64,000 bases of DNA from Gonocerus acuteangulatus (GCA_946811695.1 OX328125.1:45183345-45247344); one strand, 5' to 3'. Positions 12,304 to 22,880 are shown, counted from the stretch's first letter. The notes: generated from the sequence alone by a model not told the origin. Numbers and translations are program-made.

Positions 12304-14509
12304 AACTACAGATTCATTTCTTGCAAAATAAACATATTTGTCCTCGAAATTACTTTGATTTTACACCAATGTGCTGAAACAGACCTCGGATTCAAATCCA
12401 GCAACCCTCAAAACCATGGAAGCTCTAGTTATCTCTTCTTTAACGACTTCATGACTTGATGGGGTGAAACGGACTCCGGTTTCGGATTTAGCGTGTCGAA
12501 ATACATAAGTGGGAAAAATATAACACATCAAGTGATGACTCACAGAAATATTGGAACACTTGGAAAGTGCTTGAGTGTACATCTCCTTCATGTGCAATTA
12601 ACGAGATTTTGTACTGTTTGAGTTGTTAATTATGAATGTCTAAATCAGCTTAGTTAGTACTGTTGTTTCTGATGCATCATGGGACAAAGAAGTAATATTA
12701 TCATGATCGAACAAGGAAAAATAGTGATATCCTTTCACCACCGAAAAAGGAGTCTACAGCAGTTAGTAAACTTAAGTAAAATTACAGAAAGGGAATATAC
12801 AAAAAAGATTTAGACATGATAAATAGTTGCTTCCATTCCACAGAAAGGACATACACAGCTACTGAGTGACAAAGAAGTGCTGTACAAGATAAAGAGAGTT
12901 TGAGATGATACAAAGTAGAAAACTAAGATATTCCTAAACTTTTGGAAGGAAGTAGCTCTTGAAACAATACAAAGAGTTTTGAGAAAAAAAGGTTTCCACG
13001 GAAGAGTTGCACGGAAAAAAGGCTTTTTTAGCAAGGCTAAAACGAATACATTTTACTGAAGAATATTTGAAATAAAATTTCAATAATTGTAATGACGTTC
13101 TTTTAGTGAATAGTATACATTTAATGTTTTCAGAAGTGATAGAATAATTATGGTGTGGAGGAAAGTGAATAAAAAACTTGAAAAGAGGAATTTACAACCT
13201 ACAGTAATATATGGAGGTGGAGTCTTGGTGGTGTATGGTGGCCTCAAAAGTACATGAGTTAATTTATTGACTTAATTAATGGATAAAAAGCTGTATTGTG
13301 ATATTTCAAAGAGAATTTAAAGAAAAGGGTGCTGAAGTTGGAAATATTACGCAGTATCAAATTTTATCAGGATAATGACCCGAAACATATTGTTCCAGAA
13401 TGGCTATTTTAAAATTGCCTCAAGTTACTGAAAACTAATTCACAAACTACAGAAATAAACCCCATTGAAAATTTGTGGCAGCATCTATTTAATAAGTTGA
13501 GTAAACGTCAGATTACTAATAACAAACAGGCATTATTGGAAGAATCATGCAAGATTACCCATGATTATACAAATAAATTTTTGTAATCTCTACCAAATTG
13601 TTTAAGGTATCTTTTACAACAAAAATTACTGCCACTGAAATATTAATAGTATAATGTAATCAATTCACAAACATTATATTCTGAAGTGTCCGATATTTGT
13701 GTGATTTATCACCTGATTTGTTATATTATTTTTTCCTCAATAGATAAAGCTTAAACTATTTTTATGATACACAATGCTTATTTATCTTTATAACATTCAT
13801 TCTGTCAACTATTAAATTTATCATTTGCTGATCCTATTTTGTATTAATTCCATAAGTGACCCAATGTTAATGAGACTCACTAAATATCTAATATTAAATT
13901 TAAAAAATATCATTTAATTCTAAGTATTTAAATCATTTTAAGTGTCCTTACTTAAAAAATAGATTTTAAATTAAAACAAAATTCTGTGTAGAGCCAAAGT
14001 TACGAATGCTGGGGTAATTTGAAACGATAAATGTGCTGTACCGTAGTTGCCTGAGAGCGGATGTAGATGGTGGTAGCTCGGAAGGGGATAGAAAATGCAG
14101 CCTAGCCTTAAATGTAAAGTCGGCTCAAGTACTATAGAGTTTATGATTGTTCCAAAAATACCAGAAACAGGGAAAGTGTGGTATTTATGTTTCTAGAAGT
14201 ACTGATAAGTTGGTCATAGTGTAAAAATATTTAATTTATAAACTTTAACCAATGTGTTATCGATTAATCTTTTTAATCAACTAGTCAGTCAGAGTGAACT
14301 TTCAGTAATTTCTGTTTCCCCAAATTTCCTTTATTGGACCATTAACCGTGGGTACACTAGCTAGTGAGAAATGAATAGAAGTTCTAGTACAGTTAATAAT
14401 AATAAATACACATGTATTCTAAACATAATTTGTTTTGGCTTTGTGATTAAAACTGAAAACAAACTACAACAAAGAGCCATGAAACAAATTAATCTAAAAT
14501 TATTTAAAA

Positions 14510-14567
<58 letters not shown>

Positions 14568-15460
14568 AAGAAGAGGAACAATTACAATCAATGGATATTC
14601 AATAACAGGAATTTCCTCATCATTTTTGGGGCCGAATTGTTTCCTAACTCCAGAATATCTTGTTGCTATGACCACAGCATGTGTAAGATACTGTGTAGCC
14701 ACTGAAGCATTACCAATTCGCCCGGCAGAAAGAATGCCAAGAGAACTTCCTGCAGGGTGTGACAAAGGAAACTGAATAAATCATTAACAGAAAAAAAGAA
14801 TATTATTGGAGTAAAAATATATTTAAATTGAAAATACCTGAACAAAGAGTACAAAATTCATGTGAGGAAATGAGTTGAAAAACGTTTTATTTTTATTACA
14901 CTATTGTGTCTCTCCTGTCTCGTCAAAAAGTGTAAATGTGTTAGCCATGAATGGCCAATTCTTAATAATATAACTCATTCTCTTCTGTGTTAATTGAAAT
15001 AATAGTTCAAAAGGAATTTACTGTTATAATAACCAAAATGATAATGCGGAGGCCCGGTGGCCATGTGTGCTTTCCGTGCCTAAGTTTGTGGGTTTGATTC
15101 CACTAGGAGTCATGGATTTTCATTCGAACAAAGAAAAAGCATCAGCCCTAACCTGGGAGTGGTAACCTCAAGAAACACCAAAAATCTTTCTTATGTATAA
15201 GAAAGCGTTAAAATTTAAATAAATGATAATCCTGTTAATATTAATCATTATGATTAAATTACAAGCAATGTTGTTACCTAATTTTTTTTTAGGATCTTTA
15301 AAAGGTGTCTCATATTTGCCTTCAGCTGAAATGTTTCCAGTTCTACTTAAAAGATTTTCTCTAGGAATTCGATAGTCACTGAAAATCATGAATCTAAAAA
15401 AATAATAAATAAAATGAAGCTTTTTGTCAAATTCAAAAATATTTGGAATTATATAAGTAT

Positions 15461-15502
<42 letters not shown>

Positions 15503-18500
15503 TAATATTACTTATGTAGGTTTGAATCACTGTAAAAAGCATATTTAGAAATAGCACTAACCCATTATCGACACCATTAATAGCCAATTTTAATCCCATA
15601 TCACCAATCGTAATTCCAGGGTAGACATCCATTGAAATGGGATCTCTTATAGGGACAATAAATGCATGAATCCCACGGCTTATTCCATCTGGTGTTATCA
15701 ACTGCGCAAAGACTGTGGCATGAGTTGCGGTCTTACCTGAAATGAACATATGTCTGGGTTATGAATAATAATAACATCGTTGATACACCGTTAAATAAAT
15801 AAAAAAAATAACATTATTTAGTTATTTATTGTCTCTATCTTGCAATAAATTAATTAGGTTTAGTCTCTATCTAAAAATGGCAACCATTTATCGGGGGAAA
15901 AATTGAAAATTTATGGATTACCTAAATTTCCGGACCAACATTTTGCTGCTTCAAAGTCAGTCGTATGAAGTTGAAATTCTTTTGTCTCAGGAATATAAGT
16001 AGCAGTAGTTCGTATTGCTTTCACGTTTGAACCATGAGCAATCTCAGTTAATGCCAAACATCCCACAAACTAAAACACACCTATTGTATTAAAAAATGAT
16101 AATCTATTTTTTTTTCTAATTATGTTCTCTTAAATACCTTGGATCCTGGATCAGAAAATTCATTCAAAAGCATATAATGATCTTCTGTTCCTAATGCCAG
16201 TAATGCAGATTGCATGTTACGGTAAGCAAGAAAATATTTCAGGCAAAGAGATGGGCAGTAAGCTAACACAGCCATATCCATGGCTAAAATCTGGAAGGAA
16301 TCAATTAAAATAATTATGTGGCATCATAAGCAGAAGTTTGTCTGATAGTGTCAAGAATAATTCATTTTAAGTAGACAAGTTCAGGAGATTAAAAAGAGCA
16401 GGAAGATTTTTTTTTTTTTTTTTTTTTTATGCCAAATCTAGATCCATGGCTATTAGTGCCAGGCTATCTACAGGTTGCCACCCTTTCGAAACATACATGG
16501 TGGAGCTGGGAATGTTTTCAGCGAGCCTATAACACAACCACCAGAAAAGTCCGACTCCCATGAACTGTGTCATCTTAGCACGTTTCCGTTCTTATCCCTA
16601 GAGTCATTTGGGAAGCATTGAATAAAAACAGCTAATATTTTGTCTTAATATTTGACAAAAAATGTAAACACTTGTAAAAATGTCTAATGATGTAAAAATT
16701 GATTCTCATTTTTATCCATGTAAAACATAATTCTCAGTCATTTTATTTATATCCATATCCATTACTGTTTGCAGCCCTGAAGATGGCTTGTAATTCAAGC
16801 CGAAACATTGAGAAATAAATATTACACATTTTAGTTATAAAATTTAGTTTTATTTAACAAATGATCAACCCCCGATAATCTACACCTTCTCATATTATAA
16901 ATGAATTCAAAGGGATAAACTTACCTTTCTTACATCGCTTAATGCATCATCATCAGGTAAAATATTCCACTGTTTTAACCTTTTCATTCTCAATGTTGCT
17001 AACATTCTCTGTTCTTGTAAGCTTTGATATCCTATTTTCCTTTGAAATAAATGATCATTCTGCATTTTTTCCCATAAAAGATACTGAAACAATAGTTTTA
17101 ATATCTTAATGTGATGAATTTTAAAGAACTTTTATTTAAATAAATCGGAACTAATGAGCTCTGGTGTAATTTGTTAGGCCTTTCCAACAAAAGGCTGAAA
17201 TATACACCATGCCTCACAAGTATAGGCCATAATTGAAATATTAAACAAAAATGATACCAGGAAATTGCAAAGAACCAAATTAGTAGCTAAACTCAAATGT
17301 CTTCTACTTACTCTAGTCCCCACGTTTTTAAAAAGAATGAACATAAAGAAATAAGCATAGTCAAGGGATGGTTTCAATTTGGATAGGAGAAAAAAAACGT
17401 CAGATCTTGATGGTTAAATGTTGCCACAACATTTAAACATGGTCACCTAAATGTCATCTTGGTCTTCCTCCTCCCTAGGCATTTTTTAGTGATGAAGAAG
17501 GCTGCCAAAGTGCAGCCGAAACGCCCAATATAGATTTTTGCCTGAAGTTTTTTCTCCTAAACAACTTAAGCTGAATCCCAAACATCCCTTGATTTCGCAT
17601 CACCTCAATGGCTAAAAATCTCCATCTCATTATAAAGAAATAAGGACATAGAAAATACATTTGACTTGCCTTTTTTTTTTAATAATAACAAATATTTATT
17701 GGATGGGTTACTACTCCTCTCTAGCCAGCATAATTAATTATTTTACTGTAAACATTGTAATTACTCCAAAAAAATATACTCGCTGAGCTTTAGATGGATG
17801 CTTTAAAAAAATTATTTCTCACTAGCAAACCAATAACAATAAAAATTTTTAAAACCACAAGCCTGAGATGTAATATTAAGCACACAAAACACTTCTAACC
17901 CAAAATATTTCATTGCCCAAGAAAAAAAAAGTATACCAAATATTTGTTATGTCAATAAATAAGTATTATTGTGAATTTCAGACTAATGCTCTTTCAGAAT
18001 AAATTGATATTATTTATTTAGAAATCTGCTCCATAACAATGGTGATTCGCAGGTAATCAAGTATCTGCATTGGACATAATTAGGAAAATGAAAATTGCAA
18101 ATATAATACGTTCTTTCTCGAGCAGAAAATATGTCCAGTAAAAGTTAAATTATTATAACAAAATGAATGAATAAATTAATATCAAATTTAAAAAAAAAAG
18201 AAAAGTAAATGTTAATGTTTTGACTAGTACAATAATGGCAGTGATGTCTATAATAATAAATATTTAAAAAATGAGTGTTTTCATTCTAAAGTACAAGGTA
18301 AGCAAGCTACTTGATTATTTCTTGGCTAATCCTTTTATATACAAGGACGATGTTGTGTCATAAAGACTATTGAAAATGAAAGTTTAGGTACAAGAAATTA
18401 AAAAAAATGGTGTTTAACCTCCTGTCAATGTGTAAAAAATGTTGACTAAAAATTATTTGATTTACACCTCATTTACTTTTTCTTACAATTTAGGGGTTTA

Positions 18501-19153
18501 GTATGATGCCAAGTGACATCACACTAAACTTTATGTCATTGTATTTTTTTTTATTACAATAAAGTTTAATGATCATTTATTTTTATTAGTGACATAGTTC
18601 AGAAGTTAGAAGTTATGTTAGAACTATAAGTAGTTCAGTAGTTTTTTGGAAAAAAGGAAGGTTTATTATAGATTTTGGTAGTATTAAAATGTTTAAGAAT
18701 CGTTGGAAATACTGAATTTAATAATGAATACAATATATAATAAATAATACAATGTAAGTCATTTGTGTTGTAATGGTAATTGTAGATTTTGATGTTCGTA
18801 GTTGGTGGCATTCTGTTAGTATGTGTTTCACTGTTTTCTATCCTAATGTACTGTGGCTAATTCTAAGTCTAGTGAGTAACATTTCTTCTATTCGATTTTG
18901 TTTGTGACTGGTAGGCGATTCAGTGATGTTTTATGTGTCTCTTGATAAAAATTGCTTGAATACTGACCACCAACAAAATCATTATATTAGACCCTGATTA
19001 AAAGTAAAACTTTTCATGTTATAAAATAATTCTTACTTTAAATTTTAATATTTCTTCAACTTCAATGGTAACTGCCATTTTTTTCCAATTAAAAGATGCA
19101 GATCTTCTGTACCTGTCAAGTGGTCCATTTGGCAAATCCTTCAAGAAATTCAT
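1708..19153 (-). CDS. Peroxisomal acyl-CoA oxidase, ACOX3-type, copy A (3' end outside window)
   Basis: FAD-dependent oxidase that would introduce the trans-2 double bond in acyl-CoA in peroxisomes, yielding H2O2. Eleven exons are visible: 19037-19153, 16925-17083, 16138-16290, 15922-16069, 15562-15736, 15278-15393, 14586-14749, 11767-11886, 11045-11165, 6436-6669 and 1708-1862, together 1662 bp or 554 residues. Order of motifs: [16 protein letters not shown] start; [10 protein letters not shown] and EAAKCW (flavin/substrate region); [47 protein letters not shown]; and [17 protein letters not shown], whose Glu is the family's catalytic base. YEGDN with QQTSN points to ACOX3 (pristanoyl-CoA oxidase) rather than ACOX1. 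The exons for the last ~130 residues and the targeting signal are not found in 1-1707, so they lie left of the window or are lost. No stop or frameshift is seen in the visible exons. Confidence 0.9.
2350..4340. mobile_element. Long-arm foldback element (~700-bp inverted repeats)
   Basis: The left arm (2350-~3056) and right arm (~3614-4340) are near-complementary over their whole length, around a ~560 bp centre that holds an A33 run. Both outer ends read GGGTCA when read inwards, and both are flanked by TATT (2346-2349 and 4341-4344), a candidate 4-bp duplication; a TA duplication with slightly longer arms also fits. The weak ORFs inside do not resemble any protein I know. It lies in intron 10 of ACOX copy A. 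The superfamily is not assigned. Confidence 0.8.
4540..6090 (-). pseudogene. Degenerate LINE (RTE-like), endonuclease end through reverse transcriptase
   Basis: Minus-strand fragments in LINE order from high to low coordinates: [18 protein letters not shown] then [11 protein letters not shown] (about 6090-5950, end of the APE endonuclease); [13 protein letters not shown] (about 5680-5750); [12 protein letters not shown] (about 5500); [20 protein letters not shown] (about 5150, RT block 1); and [43 protein letters not shown] (4560-4770, RT palm). Stops and frameshifts separate every piece. The similarity is to RTE-type ORF2, by recall only. It sits in intron 10 of copy A. Confidence 0.8.
6436..6669 (-). 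CDS. ACOX copy A, exon 10 (catalytic Glu exon)
   Basis: Encodes [20 protein letters not shown] onward through [11 protein letters not shown] to SSELVHPK. The Glu of YEGDN is the conserved catalytic base of the acyl-CoA oxidase family. Acceptor GATTACAG, donor GTTAGT. It is 234 bp, identical in length to copy B exon 10. Confidence 0.92.
6926..7187. repeat. ~260-bp hairpin (foldback MITE)
   Basis: The segment 6926-7043 (TTTAGTAAAATGAAATATGT... AGCTTCACTGCTG) recurs as its complement at 7065-7187, leaving about a 20-bp loop. Pairing is almost perfect along ~115 bp, so the element is young or recently corrected. No ORF and no clear target duplication. Confidence 0.8.
7541..9074 (-). mobile_element. 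Pogo-like element, transposase C-terminal remnant, repeated terminal motif
   Basis: Ends are GGGGAAGGTGTTGTACCT and its near complement, inside TA flanks. The motif GTACCTTTGACC (or GTACCTCTGACC) occurs at both ends and again in the subterminal regions at about 7735-7785, 8665-8715 and 9030-9065. On the minus strand 8330-8465 reads [17 protein letters not shown], and about 7968-8170 reads [20 protein letters not shown] and [12 protein letters not shown]. Both are typical of the C-terminal tail of pogo-family transposases of arthropods. The DNA-binding and DDE parts are absent. It lies in intron 9 of copy A. Confidence 0.72.
9075..9150. repeat. (TA)n microsatellite
   Basis: About 75 bp of TA repeats with a few TAAATA variants, lying exactly between the right end of the pogo-like element and the LINE 3' fragment. 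Tyr/Ile-repeat ORFs across it are artefacts. Confidence 0.95.
9165..10330 (+). pseudogene. LINE 3' end: RNase H and zinc-knuckle tail, split by a SINE
   Basis: Plus-strand reading gives [40 protein letters not shown] (the ribonuclease H C-terminal motif; about 9170-9345), then an intact stretch 9514-9825 with [20 protein letters not shown], the Cys/His motif that ends R1/I/Jockey-group ORF2 proteins. A stop and frame change near 9450 break the frame. The 3' UTR (9826-10330) ends in an A-rich tail and carries a 5S-derived SINE at 9926-10110. Confidence 0.8.
9926..10110 (-). mobile_element. 5S rRNA-derived SINE, copy 1
   Basis: On the minus strand 10105-9997 is a 109-nt 5S rRNA-like head: GCCAACGGCCATAGCCATG at the start, ACCGGTTCCCA, AAGCAACATTGGGCGTGGTC (box A/intermediate element region), GTCAGTACCTGAATGGGTGA (box C region). 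It is followed by the tail GGTGGTAACCTGTAGATAGC, CCGGCGCTAATAGCC and TGATGCACCATT. The same tail ends the tRNA-derived SINEs in this window. It is inserted in the 3' UTR of the LINE fragment. Confidence 0.75.
10435..10545. repeat. (TA)n tract followed by poly-T
   Basis: TA repeats from about 10437 with interruptions (TTTATATATG) to 10523, then a T run of about 18. It separates two LINE 3' ends that face each other. Confidence 0.9.
10590..10935 (-). repeat. Inverted copy of the LINE 3' end
   Basis: The complement of this stretch matches 9765-10310 without the SINE: GAATTTGCTGAGCAGCTTTA, GGAAGATTGAATGCCTATTA, then the same 3' UTR. The left copy carries the SINE and this one does not, so the SINE entered after the two copies existed or separately into one of them. 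Confidence 0.8.
11045..11165 (-). CDS. ACOX copy A, exon 9
   Basis: Encodes [20 protein letters not shown] and [20 protein letters not shown]. Donor GTTAGT; acceptor TTTTTAAAGAAAG. 121 bp, phase 0 to 1, as in copy B. Confidence 0.9.
11767..11886 (-). CDS. ACOX copy A, exon 8
   Basis: Encodes [20 protein letters not shown] through LQSKQDERQ. The donor is GTACAA after CAA if the exon has the 120-bp length of copy B. A GC donor three codons' width away (AG followed by GCAAGT) is also present but would break the phase with exon 9. Acceptor TTTTTTCAAAG. Confidence 0.85.
12078..12482. repeat. Foldback repeat with poly-A loop
   Basis: The left arm (12078-~12258) and the complement of the right arm (~12313-12482) share GGAGTC..TTTTCACCCCATCA, GGTTTTGAGGGT.GCTG and GGTCTGTTTCA, about 75-80 % alike by eye. 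The loop is a 37-bp A run. A diverged older hairpin ending just before the Tc1-like element. Confidence 0.7.
12504..13740 (+). pseudogene. Tc1-like DNA transposon with dead transposase
   Basis: Inverted ends are 50-60 bp: left TAACACATCAAGTGATGA, right complement TAACAAATCAGGTGATAA. TA lies at 12502-12503 and 13741-13742. The transposase frame starts at the ATG at 12679 ([16 protein letters not shown]) and shows pieces in order: [18 protein letters not shown] (about 12985), FYQDNDPKH (about 13362, holding the second catalytic Asp), and [19 protein letters not shown] (about 13460, holding the third catalytic position). Many stops and frameshifts make it inactive. 1237 bp, intron 7 of copy A. 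Confidence 0.85.
14513..14565. repeat. Poly-A run of 53
   Basis: An uninterrupted A tract starting 20 bp inside intron 7 of ACOX copy A, so the pre-mRNA would carry a U53 run close behind the donor site. Confidence 0.95.
14586..14749 (-). CDS. ACOX copy A, exon 7
   Basis: Encodes [20 protein letters not shown] and the [18 protein letters not shown] helix through EYPLI. 164 bp, 6 bp shorter than copy B because it lacks two residues after FGP. Donor GTAATT, acceptor CACCCTGCAG. Confidence 0.92.
15049..15180 (+). mobile_element. tRNA-derived SINE
   Basis: Starts GGAGGCCCGGTGGCCATG, has a B-box-like GGGTTTGATTCC, then AAGAAAAAGCATCAGCCCTA and ACCTGGGAGTGGTAACCT, the body shared with the SINE at 58088. 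Truncated at the 3' end. Intron 6 of copy A. Confidence 0.7.
15278..15393 (-). CDS. ACOX copy A, exon 6
   Basis: Encodes [19 protein letters not shown] through [16 protein letters not shown] is a hallmark of acyl-CoA oxidases. 116 bp as in copy B; donor GTAACA. An A/T run of 37 (15464-15500) lies in the next intron upstream. Confidence 0.92.
15562..15736 (-). CDS. ACOX copy A, exon 5
   Basis: Encodes [20 protein letters not shown] through [20 protein letters not shown]. 175 bp as in copy B. Donor GTTAGT; acceptor TTCATTTCAG. Confidence 0.92.
15922..16069 (-). CDS. ACOX copy A, exon 4
   Basis: Encodes [20 protein letters not shown] through [15 protein letters not shown].xHGSN is the conserved flavin-contact block. 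148 bp as in copy B. Confidence 0.93.
16138..16290 (-). CDS. ACOX copy A, exon 3
   Basis: Encodes [20 protein letters not shown] through [19 protein letters not shown]. 153 bp, phase 0-0, identical length in copy B. Confidence 0.92.
16425..16625 (-). repeat. SINE tail plus 5'-end motif of the Helitron-like family
   Basis: 16425-16487 is the SINE tail on the minus strand (GGTGGCAACCTGTAGATAGC, then CTAATAGCC). 16545-16580 reads AAAAGTCCGACTCCCATGAA, a diverged form of the start motif found at 48660 and 50870. A nearby stem-loop with GCCGAAACAT lies at 16773-16806. Confidence 0.5.
16925..17083 (-). CDS. ACOX copy A, exon 2
   Basis: Encodes [20 protein letters not shown] through LSDVRK. Phase 0-0, 159 bp in both copies. 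Acceptor ATTGTTTCAG, donor GTAAGT. Confidence 0.92.
17489..17566 (+). repeat. Dispersed stem-loop repeat (GGCTGC..GCAGCCGAAACG)
   Basis: GAAGAAGGCTGCCAAAGTGC then AGCCGAAACGCCC, followed by ATATAGATTT and TTTTTTCTCCTAA. The whole block recurs at 59998-60070. Function unknown; see findings. Confidence 0.5.
19037..19153 (-). CDS. ACOX copy A, exon 1 with start codon
   Basis: Starts at the ATG at 19153-19151: [20 protein letters not shown] through EEILKFK. Length 117 bp and start residue agree with copy B, which supports this start. Donor GTAAGA. Confidence 0.92.
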
Positions 19154-22100
19154 TCTTATCACAAAGAATTGCAACCCAGAACTGACGACTTCAATTTCCT
19201 TATTGCCCCCAGAAATAAATATTAAAACGGCCTAATGGTTATTCATTGTAGGTATTGGTCAGCACTTTTAAGAAACTTAATTAATGAGGAGACTCATTGT
19301 TTGGCTAAAAATTCAGAAAGGCCTGTTTCATTTTAAGGAAAATAAAAATAAAATATTTTCACAGAGAGCCATATGTAAAGACACAGTTAGTATTTCAAAA
19401 TCTTAATTTATAAGCTGTTGTAAAACTGGCCATTGTTATTAAATATATATCCTACCATTTACAATTCAAAGGTGTTCTTTGAATGTCTACATATTAAATG
19501 AGTGCCTGATATAAATGCATGAATTTGTTAAGTGAATATTTGTCATTGTATAATTAAATAATTACCTACAAGAGTAGTTATGGCATTTATTTAAAAAAAA
19601 CAAAAAAACAAAAAAAAAAAAACATATCACTTTCTACATCAACTAAGAAACTCTTTAACATGCTAGAATATTCTAGCTATAATGCCAGAATATTTGTAAT
19701 AGAATATAAATTAAGCATAAAAATAGAATTAACATTTAATAATCAATTCCCTACTAGCAATGCAAGTAGAAAAACAGAGAGAGTAGTTTGTTTCCTTATT
19801 TCTGGGCGTTAGGATCATTTTAATGGCAAATATCTTGTTTTTCTATGATATTTCATTCCTACAGGTAATTACATTAGCATTCTCTCTGCACATTACTTGT
19901 GTACATGTATTCAAGAACAAAATGAGTTTCTAAATTTAAGTTTCCAAGGAAAATATCGAGAATTTTAAAAGCATAATATTGAGAATTATATTTCAAGTTA
20001 CACAAGGATAGGCATTACTATATAGAAATACTCAAAGATGTTACAGTTCCTTCAAGCCAAACGTTGTTTTAAAACTAATTTATCCTGAGTGTCATAAACT
20101 GCACATAGGAAAATTCACTCTAACATGACTATTAATTCAACAGTTTCACGCCATAGGTTCATTATCAATAATTAAAAATGTAAGGGCCTAACAAAGTTAT
20201 TAATTTCTGAAGAGATAATTTCCACAATACACTAAAAAATCCTAATTTCAATCTGTAAATGATTTGCCTGTTATATATGAATGATGAATCAATGCTTACA
20301 AATGATTTATGTAAAATTAAAAAAAAAAATGTTACATACCTACCTGGAATATTCTAATCGTCTCATCTACAAGACCAGATAGGACATCAAAGGTATAATA
20401 AAAAATAAATTAGGAGTCACTATTTTTTTATTATAAAAAATACAGTAATAATTACTTGTAATAAAAAATTATCATATAATTCATAACTTTTACATCTCAT
20501 TTTAAAAATAAATACAAATTTAAGATTTTTATGTGACACTATATCTGTTGAATAAGTAAATAAGGGAGCAACCTTATTCTTGATATTTCTCTATTTATCT
20601 TTAATAAATTAAAACTACTCAATAACTTACTTTTAATAATATTTTGTTTTGACACCGATTTTTCAACGGATATTTCTCAATCCATAATTATAATTGATGA
20701 GAGAAAACAACCTAAGCTTAAAAAATATTTAAAAAGTATAGATTCTTTACAATAGACAGTATATAAATATATAAAAATTAATTCTTACACAGCCTTAGAA
20801 TTAACGGAATCACCAAAGAAACATTTTAGAGATAATCTTAATATAGAAGACCATCTAATCAAAAAATATATTAATCTCTATTAAATAAAAATAAGGGTAT
20901 GCTTACTTTGAGCAAACTTTTACTTACAATTAAAACAAGAAACGTGGCATTAAGGAATGAAAGAATTTATGTACCATATGAAAACAACTTTTCCCAAAAC
21001 TTCTAACATTTCAACAATGTACAGTTTTCTTCAAAATGTTTCTCTTAAAAATCTCTTAATATTATTTCAATTCTCCAGAAAGCCACTAAATGTGCAGACA
21101 AGATGGTTTTGATATGAATAATTGAAACCACTCCTTCATTATATAGCAGCATTCGTAAATATAAATAAGAGGGTGAGGAATGTGGAAGTTAAGCAGTGTT
21201 GCCCAACATTTTTCTTCGTAGCAGTTATGGCAAAAATTAAATTCCTTACATTTAATTTCATTAGATGGACTTTTAAAGCTGTACATTTTTTTTAGATTTA
21301 AATAATATCCTCACCAGTTCTATTTTATTATTTTCCCATTATAAATACATTTTAAAATATTCATTATGAACAGAAGATATAAATATCTTCTGTCATATGG
21401 CATTAAATCCATCATATCCTTGTATTTGTGTGATTTAATAGTCAAACCTAAAATAATTGGACCCTCCACCAATTTGTAACTCATGCAATGTACTGCTCAC
21501 TGTGAAGCACATCTGACTTATTGCAGGGCTTAGGGTGGGTTTACACTTGCTAGTTATTGCAGGAAATTTATATCAGACAGAAATTGCGACTAGTGTAAAC
21601 CATGAGCAATTTATGTCTGAGATATATATTTCTATCACGAACTATAAGTGTCGACACTTCTATACCACCAGGTGTAAACACAGATTTTTACAAGAAGAAT
21701 TTAATTTCAGAGGTAAATATCTTGGCTACTAGCTGTATTGTCGACACTTCTATACCAACAGATGTAGACACTGATTATTTGTGCTTTTGGTGAATTTATC
21801 GCAAATTAGAACAAATCCAGAACTGTCCTATACATATCCATGACATAAATGTCTAGCTATTTCTGTCAGTATGTAAACCTTCAAGAGAATATCTATCCGA
21901 CACCTGACATATATTTCCTGCGAGAAGTGTCAGATGTAAACGCACCCTTATGAGCAACTGAAAGAGCAACACCAACTATCAGATTCCTTAGATCAAAATC
22001 TAGGAGATCATAACAACCAAGTGGAGCGGCTTTTTGAATTTTTAAGGGCTGCCAAATTGAGAGCTTAAATCTAGATTGAACATACAGAACTGAAATACTC

Positions 22101-22781
22101 ATTTGTTTATTTTATTTATTTATTTATAATTTTTATAAATTATTTTATTTATTTTTTATTATTTTTCTTCGCATATTTTTATTTTTTTTGTTTGACAAGC
22201 AATTGAGCATTTCTCTTTTGTTGTTTGAACTAAATGTGGGCAAATAAAACAATTATTAATAGCAATTCAATCAGAATTACAGATTAATACTTATTCTAAA
22301 CATTGCAATGAAAATGACCATCTAAAGGAATGGAGTTAATGGCCTTAAGGATTGACACACCATTACAAAAAAAAAAAAAATAAATAAAAAAAAAAAATAA
22401 ATAAATAAAACTATCATAGACTTCAATTTCAAAATAAACAAATTTGCAATAACATTAATAGCTAAAACTTCCATCCCTCAAATATGAGTAAATCTGGATT
22501 ATTTTAACTGTTAATTATTTACACACAGAAAGATCAATAATCTATATCTTCGTCTTTTTTTTTCAAAAGTGAGCTTACCCTATTTTCAAAATAAATTGCG
22601 GTATGTACTAAATTTAATACACTTCTGAGAAATAAAAAGATGAAATTAAAGGTAAGGATTACTTGGAAACTTATATAACTTAGAAAAGTTTGATTAAAAA
22701 TTGGAATCTGGTTAAAATAATTGGGTATTTCTAACCTTAACTCATCCCTCTTGATCTTCTTATTTTCAACCCCTAAAACGA
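19154..22781. other. Intergenic DNA between the tandem ACOX genes
   Basis: About 3.6 kb from the start of copy A to the stop of copy B. It should hold the promoter of copy A and the 3' UTR of copy B. I see no coding exon. A good splice donor (CAG then GTAGGTATG, minus strand, 20343) might end an untranslated first exon of copy A, but nothing else supports it. The only clear element is the MITE at 21533-21947. Confidence 0.6.
21533..21947. mobile_element. Harbinger-like MITE with TTA target duplication
   Basis: Inverted ends GGGTGGGTTTACA and (complement of the right end) GGGTGCGTTTACA, flanked by TTA at 21530-21532 and 21948-21950. Internally TGTCGACACTTCTATACCA occurs twice, 88 bp apart. 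The 3-bp TTA duplication and the G-rich ends fit PIF/Harbinger MITEs. No coding capacity. Confidence 0.75.
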
Positions 22782-22880
22782 TTACAGTTTAGATTTTGCA
22801 GAGCTAAAATCTTGAATCCAATGGGGTTTTTCAAAAGTTCCGGGAGTCTGGGTAAATGCTGATTGAAGATGTTGGTATAT
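22782..22880 (-). CDS. ACOX copy B, exon 14 with stop and PTS1
   Basis: Encodes [18 protein letters not shown] through FSSAKSKL and TAA at 22784-22782. The final SKL is the canonical peroxisomal matrix import signal. Acceptor CTTTCTACAG. Confidence 0.93.
   Translation of the reverse strand: MYQHLQSAFTQTPGTFEKPHWIQDFSSAKSKL

Noticed and set aside
20337..20400. Untranslated first exon of ACOX copy A
   Set aside because: Only a good donor sequence supports it; no promoter motif, acceptor pairing or equivalent upstream of copy B could be shown.
21893..22102. 69-codon minus-strand ORF beside the MITE as a gene
   Set aside because: It runs across the MITE border, has no homology I recognise and lacks splice or start support.
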